Origin: Zhengella sp020637775 | GTDB lineage: Bacteria; Pseudomonadota; Alphaproteobacteria; Rhizobiales; Rhizobiaceae | Assembly: GCF_041397485.1 (NCBI RefSeq) | Contig: NZ_JAWKWO010000001.1 | Span: forward strand, 124,001 to 188,000 | DNA length: 64,000 nt | Direction: 5' to 3' | Part shown: positions 1 to 9,290 of the stretch, one piece after another | How positions within the stretch are numbered: the stretch's first letter is position 1 | Layout of the letters: every line of letters starts with the position of its first letter | Notes under the pieces: generated by a model | The model's database searches: none | Seen by the model: the letters and a program-made list of their open reading frames with translations, nothing else | What the model was told of the DNA's origin: nothing | Translations under genes and position numbers: made by a program

Positions 1-23
1 GTCCGGCCACTGGCGCTTGCCGG

Positions 24-857
24 TCAGGCCTCGTCATCGCCGTCATCCGGACGGTTGCGCCCGGCAACCGGCGGCATGACGAATTTGCGGCGGGCATCGC
101 TCGTCATGAACGCGATGATATCCATGACAGGATCGCAATTGCCAAAAGCCTCGCGAGCACGCTCGATTCTGTCCGGTAGCGGCCCGGCGGTTTCGAAAAT
201 GAGCTTGTAGGCCGCGCGAACCGCATGGATGTCCTGGCGCGCCATGCCAGCGCGGCGCATGCCGACAAGATTGAGCCCGCGCAGGCGGGCGCGATTGCCT
301 GTCACCATGCCGTAGGGGATCAGATCGCGCTCGACGCCGGTCATGCCGCCGACAAAGGCGTGATGGCCGATCCGGACGAACTGGTGCACGGCCGCGAGCC
401 CGCCGAGAATGGCGGCATCGCCGACCACGCAATGTCCCCCAAGCACCGCGCCCTGGGTGAGCGTGACCCGGTTGCCGATGTCGCAATCATGGGCGACATG
501 CGAAAAGGCGAGGAAATGGCAGTCATCACCGATCGTGGTGCGGCCACGGGCCGTATCCGTGCCCGTATGCATGGTCACGCCTTCGCGGATCGAGGCGTTC
601 TTCCCGATTTCCAGCGTGGTCGGGCCGCCCTTGTGGGCATGATTCTGCGGCTCGCATCCCAGCACGGCACCGGGAAAGACCCTGCCGCCCTGCCCCAGTG
701 ACGTCTGCCCGAGGATGGTGACGCTGCCAATGAGTTCAACGCCATCGCCCAGCGTCACATCCGGCCCGACATGACAGAAGGGCCCGATGCTAACCCCGGC
801 ACCAAGACGCGCGCCTTTCTCGACGACCGCGGAGGGATGGATTGACGTTTCACCCAC
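24..857 (-). CDS. lpxA: UDP-N-acetylglucosamine O-acyltransferase
   Basis: LpxA carries out the first step of lipid A synthesis, moving a 3-hydroxyacyl chain from acyl carrier protein to UDP-GlcNAc in the cytoplasm. The 277-residue product is dominated by left-handed beta-helix hexapeptide repeats (for example IHPSAV, IGPFCHVGPDV, LTQGAVLGGH), followed by a helical C-terminal region starting near GLNLVGMRR, which is the usual LpxA layout and length. The start is GTG. It lies just downstream of fabZ (9 nt between the genes) and is last in the bamA-lpxD-fabZ-lpxA run. Only 23 bases remain to its left, too few to identify the next gene (lpxI or lpxB would be expected). Confidence 0.95.
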   Translation of the reverse strand: MGETSIHPSAVVEKGARLGAGVSIGPFCHVGPDVTLGDGVELIGSVTILGQTSLGQGGRVFPGAVLGCEPQNHAHKGGPTTLEIGKNASIREGVTMHTGTDTARGRTTIGDDCHFLAFSHVAHDCDIGNRVTLTQGAVLGGHCVVGDAAILGGLAAVHQFVRIGHHAFVGGMTGVERDLIPYGMVTGNRARLRGLNLVGMRRAGMARQDIHAVRAAYKLIFETAGPLPDRIERAREAFGNCDPVMDIIAFMTSDARRKFVMPPVAGRNRPDDGDDEA

Positions 858-866
858 GACAGGAAC

Positions 867-1340
867 TCAAGCCCGTTCCGGCACGGTCATCATGGCAGAT
901 ATGACGGCTTCAGCCACCTTGGCGCCATCGACCTTGGCCTCGCATGCGAATTTCCAGATCGAACCGCGCTGCTTCTGCTTGAGAACGTGAATTTCCAGGC
1001 GGTCACCGGGAACGACCGGTTTGCGGAACTTGGCATTGTCGATCGTCAGGAAGTAGACGACGCTCGGTGCATCGCCATCCTCACCGGTGGCCGAGTTGAT
1101 GCAGATCGCGCCGGCGGTCTGCGCCATGGCCTCGATGATCAGCACGCCGGGCATGACGGGCGCGGCCGGGAAATGGCCCTGGAAGTGCGGCTCGTTGGCG
1201 GTCACGTTCTTGATGCCGATAGCGGAACGGTCGCCATCGACCTCGATGACGCGGTCGATGAGCAGGAACGGGTAGCGGTGCGGCAGCAATTCCATCACGC
1301 GCATGATGTCCAGCGTCTCAAGCGTCGTCTTTTCAGTCAT
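867..1340 (-). CDS. fabZ: 3-hydroxyacyl-ACP dehydratase FabZ
   Basis: FabZ dehydrates 3-hydroxyacyl-ACP in type II fatty acid synthesis and competes with LpxA and LpxD for the same substrate, so its place between them makes metabolic sense. The hot-dog-fold core shows the active-site stretch HFPAAPVMPGVLIIEAMAQ with the catalytic His and Glu. I place the start at the ATG at 1340 because AAGGA sits 8 nt upstream. The in-frame ATG at 1349 overlaps that Shine-Dalgarno site. The product is 157 residues. The gene overlaps the end of lpxD by 8 bp, suggesting coupled translation. Confidence 0.95.
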   Translation of the reverse strand: MTEKTTLETLDIMRVMELLPHRYPFLLIDRVIEVDGDRSAIGIKNVTANEPHFQGHFPAAPVMPGVLIIEAMAQTAGAICINSATGEDGDAPSVVYFLTIDNAKFRKPVVPGDRLEIHVLKQKQRGSIWKFACEAKVDGAKVAEAVISAMMTVPERA

Positions 1341-2394
1341 TGTCGCCATCCTTCTTGCGCGTTCCCTCCGACAGCGCCCTCAAGGCGGCGGTCTGCCGGA
1401 AGAATTTCCTGACCGGCATGGCCGGTGCCCCGACCCATTTCTCGCCAGCGGGCAAATCATGCATCAGGCCGGAGGCCGCGCCCAGTTGCGCGCCGTCACC
1501 AACCGTCAGGTGGTCTGCAATCCCGGCATTGCCGCCGAGCATGACAAAGTTGCCAATGGTGACGGAACCGGAGATGCCGCATTGCGCAGCAATGGCGCAG
1601 TGCCGGCCGATCGTCACGTTGTGCCCCACCTGGACGAGATTGTCGATCTTCGTGCCCTCGCCGATGACCGTGTCGCCCAGTGCGCCGCGGTCAATGGTCG
1701 TATTGGCGCCGATCTCCACGTCATCCTGCAGCACGACGCGGCCAAGCTGCGGAACCTTTTCCAGACCGGCGGCACCGGGCACATAGCCGAAGCCATCCTG
1801 GCCGATGCGTGCGCCCGGATGAATGACAACCCGGTTGCCGGCCAGCGTGGCGATCAGCGAAACATGCGCGGCGATGTGGCAATCGCGCCCGATGCGGCAG
1901 CCGGGGCCAACCACGGCACCGGGACCGATGACCGATCCGGACCCGATTTGCGCACCCGCTCCGACGACAGCGCCAGCCTCCACGACGACGCCCGGCTCAA
2001 GCACAGCCTGGGCGTGGACGAATGCCTTTTCTGAAATGCCGTTCTCACCCGTTACGGGCGCCGGACGCATGGCGGCGGGATAGAGGGCGCGCGCGCATTT
2101 TGCAAATGCCGCCTGCGGGCGCTTCACGACAAGAGCAACGACGCCGGCGGGCACGTGGGCAAGCAGGTCCGCTGTCACGAGGACGGCGGTGGCCGAAATC
2201 CCGTCCAGAAGCTGGCGATTACGCTTGCCTTCCACAAAGGCTAGGTGACCGGCGGTGCTGCGGCCGGCTGGCGAAAGCGCGCCAATCAGCGCCGATTCGT
2301 CGCCTTCATTGGCATGAACTTCCGCACCGCAGAGCGAAGCAATGTCCGCGACGGTCAGCCTGCGGGCCATATGGAAAAAGGCCAGATCTGTCAT
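1333..2394 (-). CDS. lpxD: UDP-3-O-(3-hydroxyacyl)glucosamine N-acyltransferase
   Basis: LpxD adds the second, N-linked hydroxyacyl chain in lipid A synthesis. The 353-residue protein has the family's N-terminal uridine-binding domain (about residues 1-105) and then a long run of hexapeptide repeats such as IGSGSVIGPGAVVGPGCRIG, with the expected His-containing loops (QVGHNVTIGRHCAIAAQCG). It overlaps fabZ and is separated from bamA by 51 bp. In many proteobacteria the periplasmic chaperone gene skp lies between bamA and lpxD. There is no room for it here. Confidence 0.95.
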   Translation of the reverse strand: MTDLAFFHMARRLTVADIASLCGAEVHANEGDESALIGALSPAGRSTAGHLAFVEGKRNRQLLDGISATAVLVTADLLAHVPAGVVALVVKRPQAAFAKCARALYPAAMRPAPVTGENGISEKAFVHAQAVLEPGVVVEAGAVVGAGAQIGSGSVIGPGAVVGPGCRIGRDCHIAAHVSLIATLAGNRVVIHPGARIGQDGFGYVPGAAGLEKVPQLGRVVLQDDVEIGANTTIDRGALGDTVIGEGTKIDNLVQVGHNVTIGRHCAIAAQCGISGSVTIGNFVMLGGNAGIADHLTVGDGAQLGAASGLMHDLPAGEKWVGAPAMPVRKFFRQTAALRALSEGTRKKDGDND

Positions 2395-2445
2395 GCCAAT
2401 GGCACCCGCGCCGGATTCAGGCAGGAACCGACAGGCCGGGCCGCG

Positions 2446-4875
2446 TCAGAAGCGGCCCGAAATGCCGAAGTTGAAATTCTCGATCTCGTCGGTGGCTTCC
2501 TTTTTCAAGGGCACCGCGTAATCGACGCGCAGCGGCCCGAAAGGCGACTGCCAGATGAGCGAGGCACCGGCAGACGCACGCCATTCCATGCTGGAGCCGT
2601 TCACGCCCGTGAAGTTGGACGGGACACCATAGAGCGTTGCCGCGTCTGCGAAGACGGCACCGCGAATGCCAAGCGATTCCGGCAGGATCGGCATCGGGAA
2701 CTGGAGTTCCGCGGAGCCGTGGAAATAGGTGGTGCCGCCGATATGGTCGATCAGGCCACCACCGATGCCCTGATAGGGCCCGAAGCCATTATAGGCGAAA
2801 CCACGGATCATGCGGTCGGAGTTCTTGAACAGATCGAACTGGCGCAATGGTTCGTTGCTGATCTGAACGGTATGGCCACCGCCGGCGGTCAACAGGCCGA
2901 CGAGGTCCAGCTCCTCGTTCAACTGCTTGTAATACTGGCCCCGGCCGGTGAACTGCAGGTAATGGGCGTCGCCACCGAGACCGGCATATTCCGCAGTGAA
3001 CTTGGCATAGATGCCGTTGCGCGGGTTCTTCATGTCGTCGATGGTGTTGTAGAGCAGCGCGGCACTGACGGACGACTTGACCCAGGGGCTGTTGTCGATG
3101 GCATCAAGCGTGGCCGACGGAAGCGGGCAGTTCAATGCAGCCGTGTCACAATCCGTTGGCATGTTGTTGTACTGGTTGAAACCGGCCAGCGGATCTCCGG
3201 CAGGAAGGCTGGCGGTCCTTGCCCGCTTGTCGAGCGAGTACTTCTCGCTTGACAGATTATAGGCGAGCTGCGTGGTCAGCGCGTTGGTAATTGGCAGACC
3301 GAAACGCACCGTGCCCTTGTTCACCTCGGTATCGTAATAGGTGCCGTCCGTGGTCTCCCGGGCAAAATCGAAACCGGCAGCGATACGGCGGCCAAGGAAA
3401 TAGGGCTCCGTGAAGGAGACCGAATAATCGCGTGAATCCTGCCCGCCACCAGCGGAGAAACGGATGAACTGGCCGCGTCCAAGGAAGTTGCGCTCGGCAA
3501 TGGACAATTCGACCTTCGGACCGGGATTTTCACCGCCGGTAACATAGCCGCCACCGACGGAGAATTCGCCCGTGGACTTCTCCTTGACGTCGACGATGAT
3601 GACGACCTGGTCGCCTTCCGAACCCTGCTGGGTCGAGATGTTGACCGTCTCAAAGAAATCCAGATCCTCCAGGCGGCGCTTGGCGCGCTGCAGCAGAACC
3701 TGGTTGAAGGCATCGCCTTCCGCAATATCGAATTCGCGGCGGATCACATAGTCGCGGGTGCGGTCATTGCCACGGATCTCGATACGCTCGACATAGGTCC
3801 GCGGCCCCTGGTCGATGGTATAGACGACCGAAATGGTGCGGTTGGTGAAGTCGCGGTCGCCACGCGGCGTGACCTGCGCGAAGGCATAGCCCTCGCCGGC
3901 CACGCTTTCGGTCAGGCCGACAATGCTGTCCTCGACATCCTTGGCGCTGTAGACATCACCCTGATCCGTTTCGACGGCACGCTTGAGCTGCTCGGCATTG
4001 ACGCCGGGGATCGTGCTCTCGACCTCGACATCGCCAAACGTATAGCGCTCGCCCTCGTCAATGGTGAAGGTGATCGTGTACTCGTTTTCCGTTTCGTCCA
4101 GCGTCGCATCGGCCGAAACCACGCGGAAATCGGCATAGCCGCGATTGTAGTAGAACCGGCGCAGCGCTTCCTCGTCGGCGCGCAACTTGTTCTCGTCATA
4201 GACGTCATCGCGCATGAGGAAGGACAGGAATGTCGAACGCTTGATGGAAATCACATCGCGCAGACGGCGGTCCGAATAGGCATTGTTGCCGACGAAATCG
4301 ATATTGGCGATCTTCGTGCGGCCGCCTTCCTGGATGTTGAAGACGACGTTCACGCGGTTCTGGCCGACATCAATCACCTCGGTGGTGACGATCGCGTCGG
4401 AGCGGCCAATGCGGTTGTAGGCTTCGCGCACGGTGTCGGCGTCGATCTCCAGCGCCGACGGCGAGAAGCCGCTGCGCGGCTGGGTCTGCACACGGGCAGC
4501 GAGCTGCTCGTCCTTGATCTTCTTGTTGCCCTGGAAAAGCACCTGGTTGACCACCTGGTATTCCGCCACCTCGACAACAAGGGTGGAACCCACCTGATTG
4601 ATGCGAACGTCGGAAAACAGGCCGGTGGAGAAGAGCCGCTTCACCGCCGCGTCGATATCGGCGGCATTGAAACTGCGGCCGGGCTTGATGTCGATATAGG
4701 AGCGAATCGTGTCGTCATCGACGCGGGTGTTTCCACGCACATCGACCGAACGAACAACCGCGGCATGAACCTCGGCAACCGTGGCAAGCTGCAGCGCGAC
4801 AGAACCGGTCGCTGCGAGACCAGCGGACAGCGCAACCGCGGAAACGGCGCTCATGAATTTGGATGATGCCTTCAT
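2446..4875 (-). CDS. bamA: Outer membrane protein assembly factor BamA
   Basis: BamA is the central beta-barrel of the BAM complex, inserting outer-membrane proteins. The product has a signal peptide ending near VHAAVV, a string of POTRA domains over roughly the first half (repeated VxVRGNxR, IxRxFDIxEGD type segments) and a C-terminal barrel containing SFTEPYFLGR and ending NFNFGISGRF, the aromatic C-terminal beta-signal. I start at ATG 4875 (809 residues) because AAGG lies 12 nt upstream. An upstream TTG at 4884 would add three residues but sits too close to the same site. A promoter-like sequence is seen at 4949-4976. Confidence 0.96.
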   Translation of the reverse strand: MKASSKFMSAVSAVALSAGLAATGSVALQLATVAEVHAAVVRSVDVRGNTRVDDDTIRSYIDIKPGRSFNAADIDAAVKRLFSTGLFSDVRINQVGSTLVVEVAEYQVVNQVLFQGNKKIKDEQLAARVQTQPRSGFSPSALEIDADTVREAYNRIGRSDAIVTTEVIDVGQNRVNVVFNIQEGGRTKIANIDFVGNNAYSDRRLRDVISIKRSTFLSFLMRDDVYDENKLRADEEALRRFYYNRGYADFRVVSADATLDETENEYTITFTIDEGERYTFGDVEVESTIPGVNAEQLKRAVETDQGDVYSAKDVEDSIVGLTESVAGEGYAFAQVTPRGDRDFTNRTISVVYTIDQGPRTYVERIEIRGNDRTRDYVIRREFDIAEGDAFNQVLLQRAKRRLEDLDFFETVNISTQQGSEGDQVVIIVDVKEKSTGEFSVGGGYVTGGENPGPKVELSIAERNFLGRGQFIRFSAGGGQDSRDYSVSFTEPYFLGRRIAAGFDFARETTDGTYYDTEVNKGTVRFGLPITNALTTQLAYNLSSEKYSLDKRARTASLPAGDPLAGFNQYNNMPTDCDTAALNCPLPSATLDAIDNSPWVKSSVSAALLYNTIDDMKNPRNGIYAKFTAEYAGLGGDAHYLQFTGRGQYYKQLNEELDLVGLLTAGGGHTVQISNEPLRQFDLFKNSDRMIRGFAYNGFGPYQGIGGGLIDHIGGTTYFHGSAELQFPMPILPESLGIRGAVFADAATLYGVPSNFTGVNGSSMEWRASAGASLIWQSPFGPLRVDYAVPLKKEATDEIENFNFGISGRF

Positions 4876-4948
4876 CAGGTTCAATTACCTTGTTTCTCGT
4901 AGTCCCCGGGCGAGAATACCGGGCAATTACCGGTGCTTGATCCACACC

Positions 4949-4976
4949 GTAATACCCGGATTTTCCACACAAGCAA
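4949..4976 (-). promoter_or_regulatory. Putative sigma-70-type promoter for bamA
   Basis: On the minus strand TTGCTT (4976-4971) is followed after 16 nt by TATTAC (4954-4949), about 75 nt ahead of the bamA start. The 200-bp gap between rseP and bamA also holds a short hairpin CGTGGC-TTTAAC-GCCACG near 5030. This is a consensus match only, so bamA may also be read from promoters further upstream in the rseP run. Confidence 0.4.
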
Positions 4977-5088
4977 GGCTGGCGGTTAATTTCCGTTTAC
5001 TAAGTCCGCCACCGTGGCTTTAACGCCACGTTCGGCTGCAACCATGGTAAACGCGCCATTAATCGCCCCCCGACCGGAAACTCCCCTC

Positions 5089-6237
5089 TTACATCCTGCA
5101 CGCGACGAGGTCGTTCCAGAAAACGAACCCCATGAACAAAAGCACGACCAGAAAACCGGCCTTGTAGACAGACTCCAAGGCAGCTTCCGAGACCGGCCGC
5201 CCCTTGACCGCCTCGATTGCGTAGAACATCAGGTGCCCGCCATCAAGGGGCGGAATGGGCAACAGGTTCAGAATCCCGATCCCGACCGACAACATCGCGA
5301 CAAGTTGAACAACCCAGACAAAGCCCTTGGCGGCCGCCTTGCCGGCCATGTCGGCGATCTTGACCGGCCCGCCAAGCTGGCAGCGGTCTTCACGGCCCAT
5401 GACAAGACGTTTCATGAATTGACCGGTTGCGGCGATCATGTAGCCCGTTTCGCTGACCGCGAGGCCGAGCGATTCGACCGGACCGAGCTCGATGCGCCGG
5501 GCCGAATCCTGCGAAATGTCGGCCCTGATCCCGATCTGGTAGCGGGTCACCTTGCTGCCCAGCGGATCGGTCGTCTCCACGCGCTGCGGGGTCACCGTCA
5601 ACGGCACGTCCTGGCCGTTGCGCTGCACGACAAAGCGAATCGGATCGCCGCCCTGTGTTGCCACGAAACGCTGCACATCGGCGAATTCGGATATCGGCAC
5701 GCCATTCATTGAGACGAACTTGTCGCCGGGCTGGAAGCCGGCCTCCATGGCCGCGCCGCCGGGCATCACCTCGCCGACCAGCGGATCCATTTCATAGCGC
5801 CCGTTTGTGGCGAACATGACCGCGAAAACAATGATCGTGAGGATGAAATTGAAGACAGGCCCGGCCAATACGGTCAGAAACCGCTTCCAGACGGGCTGGA
5901 CATGAAACGCCCGGCTGCGATCGAAGGCGGACAGGGTTGCCAATTGCTCCGCGTCCGAGGTGCTGCTGGTCACCGTCATGTCACCCAGGAATTTCACATA
6001 GCCCCCCAACGGAATGAGGGAGAGCTTCCAGCGCGTTCCATGGCGATCGTCGAAGCCGACGATTTCCGGCCCGAAACCGATGGAGAAGGACTGGGCGGCT
6101 ATGCCGCACCAGCGCCCGACAAGATAATGGCCCATCTCGTGAACGAACACGACGATGATGAGCACGAAAAGGAAGGGCAGGATCACGCCGAGCAGAATGC
6201 CATCCGTCCCGGCAAGTGAAGTCAGAAAGTCCGGCAC
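5089..6237 (-). CDS. rseP: RIP-type site-2 zinc metalloprotease RseP
   Basis: RseP cleaves membrane-anchored substrates such as anti-sigma factors within the inner membrane. The zinc-binding motif HEMGH lies in the first membrane segment (FVHEMGHYLVGRWCG). A PDZ domain follows in the middle (ILTIIVFAVM... FQPGDKFVSMNGVPISEF), and the second conserved motif NLLPIPPLDGG lies near the C-terminus. At 382 residues with one clear PDZ domain it is shorter than the roughly 450-residue two-PDZ E. coli enzyme, as is common in alphaproteobacteria. It lies between cdsA and bamA as in most proteobacteria, and dxr is not next to it. Confidence 0.95.
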   Translation of the reverse strand: MPDFLTSLAGTDGILLGVILPFLFVLIIVVFVHEMGHYLVGRWCGIAAQSFSIGFGPEIVGFDDRHGTRWKLSLIPLGGYVKFLGDMTVTSSTSDAEQLATLSAFDRSRAFHVQPVWKRFLTVLAGPVFNFILTIIVFAVMFATNGRYEMDPLVGEVMPGGAAMEAGFQPGDKFVSMNGVPISEFADVQRFVATQGGDPIRFVVQRNGQDVPLTVTPQRVETTDPLGSKVTRYQIGIRADISQDSARRIELGPVESLGLAVSETGYMIAATGQFMKRLVMGREDRCQLGGPVKIADMAGKAAAKGFVWVVQLVAMLSVGIGILNLLPIPPLDGGHLMFYAIEAVKGRPVSEAALESVYKAGFLVVLLFMGFVFWNDLVACRM

Positions 6238-6312
6238 GTTGTATTCCTCAAGCTGGACAGTTTCGGATCATGCAGGCTCGACCGAAAGCGAGGCGACAGG
6301 ATGGCGACGGTG

Positions 6313-7152
6313 CTATCGCCAGCCAAAGGCGGGGAAAAGCGCTGCCGCCGGAGAATCCGCGCCACCGGACACGGCACCAAACAGGTAGAGAAGGATAGCC
6401 GCGATCACAAGGGCGTCAACGCGGTCCATCACGCCGCCATGCCCCGGGATGAGGTGCGAACTGTCCTTGACGCCGGCCTTTCGCTTGACTGCCGATTCGA
6501 ACAGATCGCCGGCCTGGGAGACGACCGACATGGCAAAGGCCAGCAGCGGGAAGAGCCAGGTGGCGCTGCCGGTTGCGGCACCGGATGCGGCGGCGATCAC
6601 GCCAATGCCCGCGGCAACACCGCCGGCAAGTCCGCCAATCGCACCGGAGACCGTCTTTCCCGGCGATATGGACGGCGCCAGTTTCGGCCCGCCCAGCGCA
6701 CGCCCGCAGAAATAGGCGGCGATGTCCGTGCCCCATACGACGGCGAACAGGAAGACCATCGCGGTGAGGCCGGCCGCATCATCACCGCGCAGCTTTGCCA
6801 GGACAAGGGCCGGGATCGCCGCATAGACGAAGCCGAGGGCCGCCAGACCGCCCTGCCCGCGCAGAATACCCAGCGCGAGAAGCAGCACGCCCGCCACACC
6901 GATGAAGAGACCCGACCAAGCCGCCGGCACATCCGCCATGACGGCAGCGGCAACACCGGCCATGGCGGCCCAGGCGACCAGGCGCACGGACGGCAAAATC
7001 CGGCTGCGATGCATGGCCAGCCATTCGTGCATCACCGCCAGGCCGATGACCGCCGCGACGAGGCGAAACCACACGCCGCCCAGCCAGGTCAGCGTCAGGA
7101 CAACGGCGGCCAGGACAAGGGCGGAGAGGATTCGCTGGCGCAGATTGCTCAC
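6313..7152 (-). CDS. cdsA: Phosphatidate cytidylyltransferase
   Basis: CdsA makes CDP-diacylglycerol from CTP and phosphatidic acid, the branch point of phospholipid synthesis, at the inner membrane. The 279-residue protein is almost entirely hydrophobic helices and carries the family signature near its C-terminus (ESAVKRKAGVKDSSHLIPGH followed by GGVMDRVD). The start codon overlaps the uppS stop by 4 bp (ATGA), so the two genes are translationally coupled. Confidence 0.95.
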   Translation of the reverse strand: MSNLRQRILSALVLAAVVLTLTWLGGVWFRLVAAVIGLAVMHEWLAMHRSRILPSVRLVAWAAMAGVAAAVMADVPAAWSGLFIGVAGVLLLALGILRGQGGLAALGFVYAAIPALVLAKLRGDDAAGLTAMVFLFAVVWGTDIAAYFCGRALGGPKLAPSISPGKTVSGAIGGLAGGVAAGIGVIAAASGAATGSATWLFPLLAFAMSVVSQAGDLFESAVKRKAGVKDSSHLIPGHGGVMDRVDALVIAAILLYLFGAVSGGADSPAAALFPAFGWR

Positions 7153-7868
7153 AAGGCGATATCCTGCTGACCTATGCCGCCAAAGCGGCGATCGCGCGTG
7201 GCGAACGCCTCGACGGCTTCGCGAAGATGGCGCTCGGAGAAATCGGGCCAGTAGCAGTCGGGGAAAAGGAATTCAGCATAGGCGGCCTGCCAGAGCAGGA
7301 AATTGGACAGGCGCAACTCCCCGCTCGTGCGGATGATCAGGTCCGGGTCCGGAATGCCGGCCGTATCGAGATTGTCAGAAACCATTTGCGCACAGACATC
7401 CGCTGCGGCGATCTCACCGCGCTCAACCCGGGCGGCTATGCGCTGCACGGCCCGGGTGATCTCGTCGCGGGAGCCGTAATTGAAGGCGATGATGAAGGTC
7501 AGGCCGGTATTCGCCCGCGTCAGGGCTTCCGCCTCATCGACCAGCCCGGCAATATCGCGTGCAAGGCCGTCACGGTCGCCGATCATCCGCACACGCACAT
7601 TGCTGGCATGAAGTTCGGCCAGGTCGCGGCGCACGAAAAGCCGGAACAAGCCCAGCAGATCAGAGACTTCGCCAGCAGGCCGCGACCAGTTTTCCGAAGA
7701 GAAGGCGTAAACCGTCAGGTAGTCCAGACCGAGGTTCCCGGCCGCGCGAACGGTCTGGCGAAGCGCATCGACGCCGGCCTTGTGGCCGGCGCTGCGCGGC
7801 AGGTGCCGCTGTTTGGCCCAGCGGCCATTGCCATCCATGATGATCGCCACATGGGCGGGTTGTGACAT
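7149..7868 (-). CDS. uppS: Isoprenyl (undecaprenyl) diphosphate synthase
   Basis: This cis-prenyltransferase makes undecaprenyl diphosphate, the lipid carrier for peptidoglycan and other glycans. The motif HVAIIMDGNGRWA near the N-terminus contains the catalytic Asp, and the family's C-terminal motifs are present (DLIIRTSGELRLSNFLLWQ). I choose the ATG at 7868 (239 residues) because family members begin a few residues before this motif. An in-frame TTG at 7919 that overlaps the frr stop would add 17 unconserved residues. Confidence 0.94.
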   Translation of the reverse strand: MSQPAHVAIIMDGNGRWAKQRHLPRSAGHKAGVDALRQTVRAAGNLGLDYLTVYAFSSENWSRPAGEVSDLLGLFRLFVRRDLAELHASNVRVRMIGDRDGLARDIAGLVDEAEALTRANTGLTFIIAFNYGSRDEITRAVQRIAARVERGEIAAADVCAQMVSDNLDTAGIPDPDLIIRTSGELRLSNFLLWQAAYAEFLFPDCYWPDFSERHLREAVEAFATRDRRFGGIGQQDIAL

Positions 7869-7915
7869 GTCGTGCCCCGGTCCTCGCGATCTGGGGCCGC
7901 GCATGATGGCGCGGC

Positions 7916-8476
7916 TCAAACCTGCATGATCTCGGCTTCCTTTTCCTGGCCGAGCTTGTCGATGCGCGCAATCGTGTCGTCGGTGAGTTTCTGAACCCGT
8001 TCAGACAATGCGCGATGTTCATCCTGGCTGATGTCGCCGTCCTTTTCCGCCTTCTTGAGATGGTCCATGCCATCGCGGCGGACATGCCTGGCGGCGATAC
8101 GCGCCTGCTCGGCATATTGATGCGAAATCTTTACCAGTTCCTTGCGGCGCTCCTCGTTGAGTTCGGGAATCGGAATGCGCAAGGTAGCGCCATCCATGAT
8201 CGGATTGAACCCGAGGTTCGATTCGCGGATGGCCTTGTCCACGGCGCCGACCATGGACTTGTCCCAGACCGAAACCGAAATCATGCGCGGTTCGGGCACG
8301 GACACGGTGGCAACCTGGTTGATCGGCATGGGCGATCCGTAGGCTTCCACGTTGATGGCGTCGAGCAGGTTTGCCGAGGCCCGGCCCGTGCGGATCGAGG
8401 CCAGATCGTTCTTGAAGGCGTTGATGGCGCCGTCCATCCGGCGCTCAAGATCTTTCATGTCGATGCCGTTGCTCAT
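7916..8476 (-). CDS. frr: Ribosome recycling factor
   Basis: RRF splits the post-termination ribosome together with EF-G. From the ATG at 8476 the protein is 186 residues, the family's normal length, and shows the conserved DLASIRTGRASANLLD stretch early and the DEHRALSERVQKLTDD region late. GGAGG lies about 9 nt ahead of this ATG. It is the third gene of the tsf-pyrH-frr-uppS-cdsA run. Confidence 0.96.
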   Translation of the reverse strand: MSNGIDMKDLERRMDGAINAFKNDLASIRTGRASANLLDAINVEAYGSPMPINQVATVSVPEPRMISVSVWDKSMVGAVDKAIRESNLGFNPIMDGATLRIPIPELNEERRKELVKISHQYAEQARIAARHVRRDGMDHLKKAEKDGDISQDEHRALSERVQKLTDDTIARIDKLGQEKEAEIMQV

Positions 8477-8518
8477 GCTGTCAGTTCCTCCAGTCCGGCC
8501 AGGGGCCAAGCGCCCGCT

Positions 8519-9241
8519 TCAAGAATCGCGAACGACCGTACAACGGCCATTTCCACGCAGAATTTCGCCGAATCCGCCTTTTTCGTGAATTGAATAGACG
8601 ATTATCGGAATGTTGTTTTCGCGCGCAAGCGCAATCGCGGCCGTATCCATCACATTCAGGCCACGCGAAATCACCTCGTCATGGGTGATGTTGTCGAAGC
8701 GCTCGGCATCAGGCACCTTTTTCGGATCGGCGGAATAGATGCCGTCGACCTGGGTGCCCTTGAAAAGCGCGTCGGCGCCGATCTCGGCGGCGCGCAGGGC
8801 TGCGGCGGAATCGGTTGTAAAGAACGGGTTGCCTGTTCCGCCGGCGAAGATCACGACCTTGCCGGCGTTCATGTAGGCGGTTGCCTGGCGTTGCGAGAAG
8901 CTTTCACACAGTTCAGGCATGGCAATGGCCGAAAGGACAACGGCATCGATGCCAAGCTTGACCAGGGATGTCCTGAGAGCCAGCGAATTGATCACGGTGG
9001 CGAGCATGCCCATGTGGTCGCCGGTGACACGGTCGCCACCCTTCGAGGCCACGGCCACGCCGCGGAAGATATTGCCGCCGCCGATCACCACGCCGACCTC
9101 GACGCCCATGGCACGGGCCTCCGCGATATCCGCGGCAATCCGGTCGGCGACCGAGACGTCGATTCCAAATCCCTGCCCGCCCATCAGCGCTTCGCCAGAA
9201 GCCTTGAGAAGAACACGGCGATAGATGGGCGCGGACGTCAT
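8519..9241 (-). CDS. pyrH: UMP kinase
   Basis: PyrH phosphorylates UMP to UDP and belongs to the amino acid kinase fold, unlike eukaryotic UMP kinases. The 240-residue product begins with the phosphate-binding KASGEALMGGQGFGID stretch, followed by VIGGGNIFRG and the conserved TGNPFFTTDSAAALRAAEIG segment. The ATG at 9241 has AAGGAG 6 nt upstream. Longer in-frame starts up to 9319 would add unconserved residues and run into the hairpin between this gene and tsf. Confidence 0.96.
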   Translation of the reverse strand: MTSAPIYRRVLLKASGEALMGGQGFGIDVSVADRIAADIAEARAMGVEVGVVIGGGNIFRGVAVASKGGDRVTGDHMGMLATVINSLALRTSLVKLGIDAVVLSAIAMPELCESFSQRQATAYMNAGKVVIFAGGTGNPFFTTDSAAALRAAEIGADALFKGTQVDGIYSADPKKVPDAERFDNITHDEVISRGLNVMDTAAIALARENNIPIIVYSIHEKGGFGEILRGNGRCTVVRDS

Positions 9242-9290
9242 GGGTTCTCCTTTATCAGGCACAGGCGGATCGGGCATGCGGATACACGAA

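Noticed and set aside
1..23. Start of the next gene left of lpxA (lpxI or lpxB expected)
   Set aside because: Only 23 bases are available and no decisive start or motif can be read.
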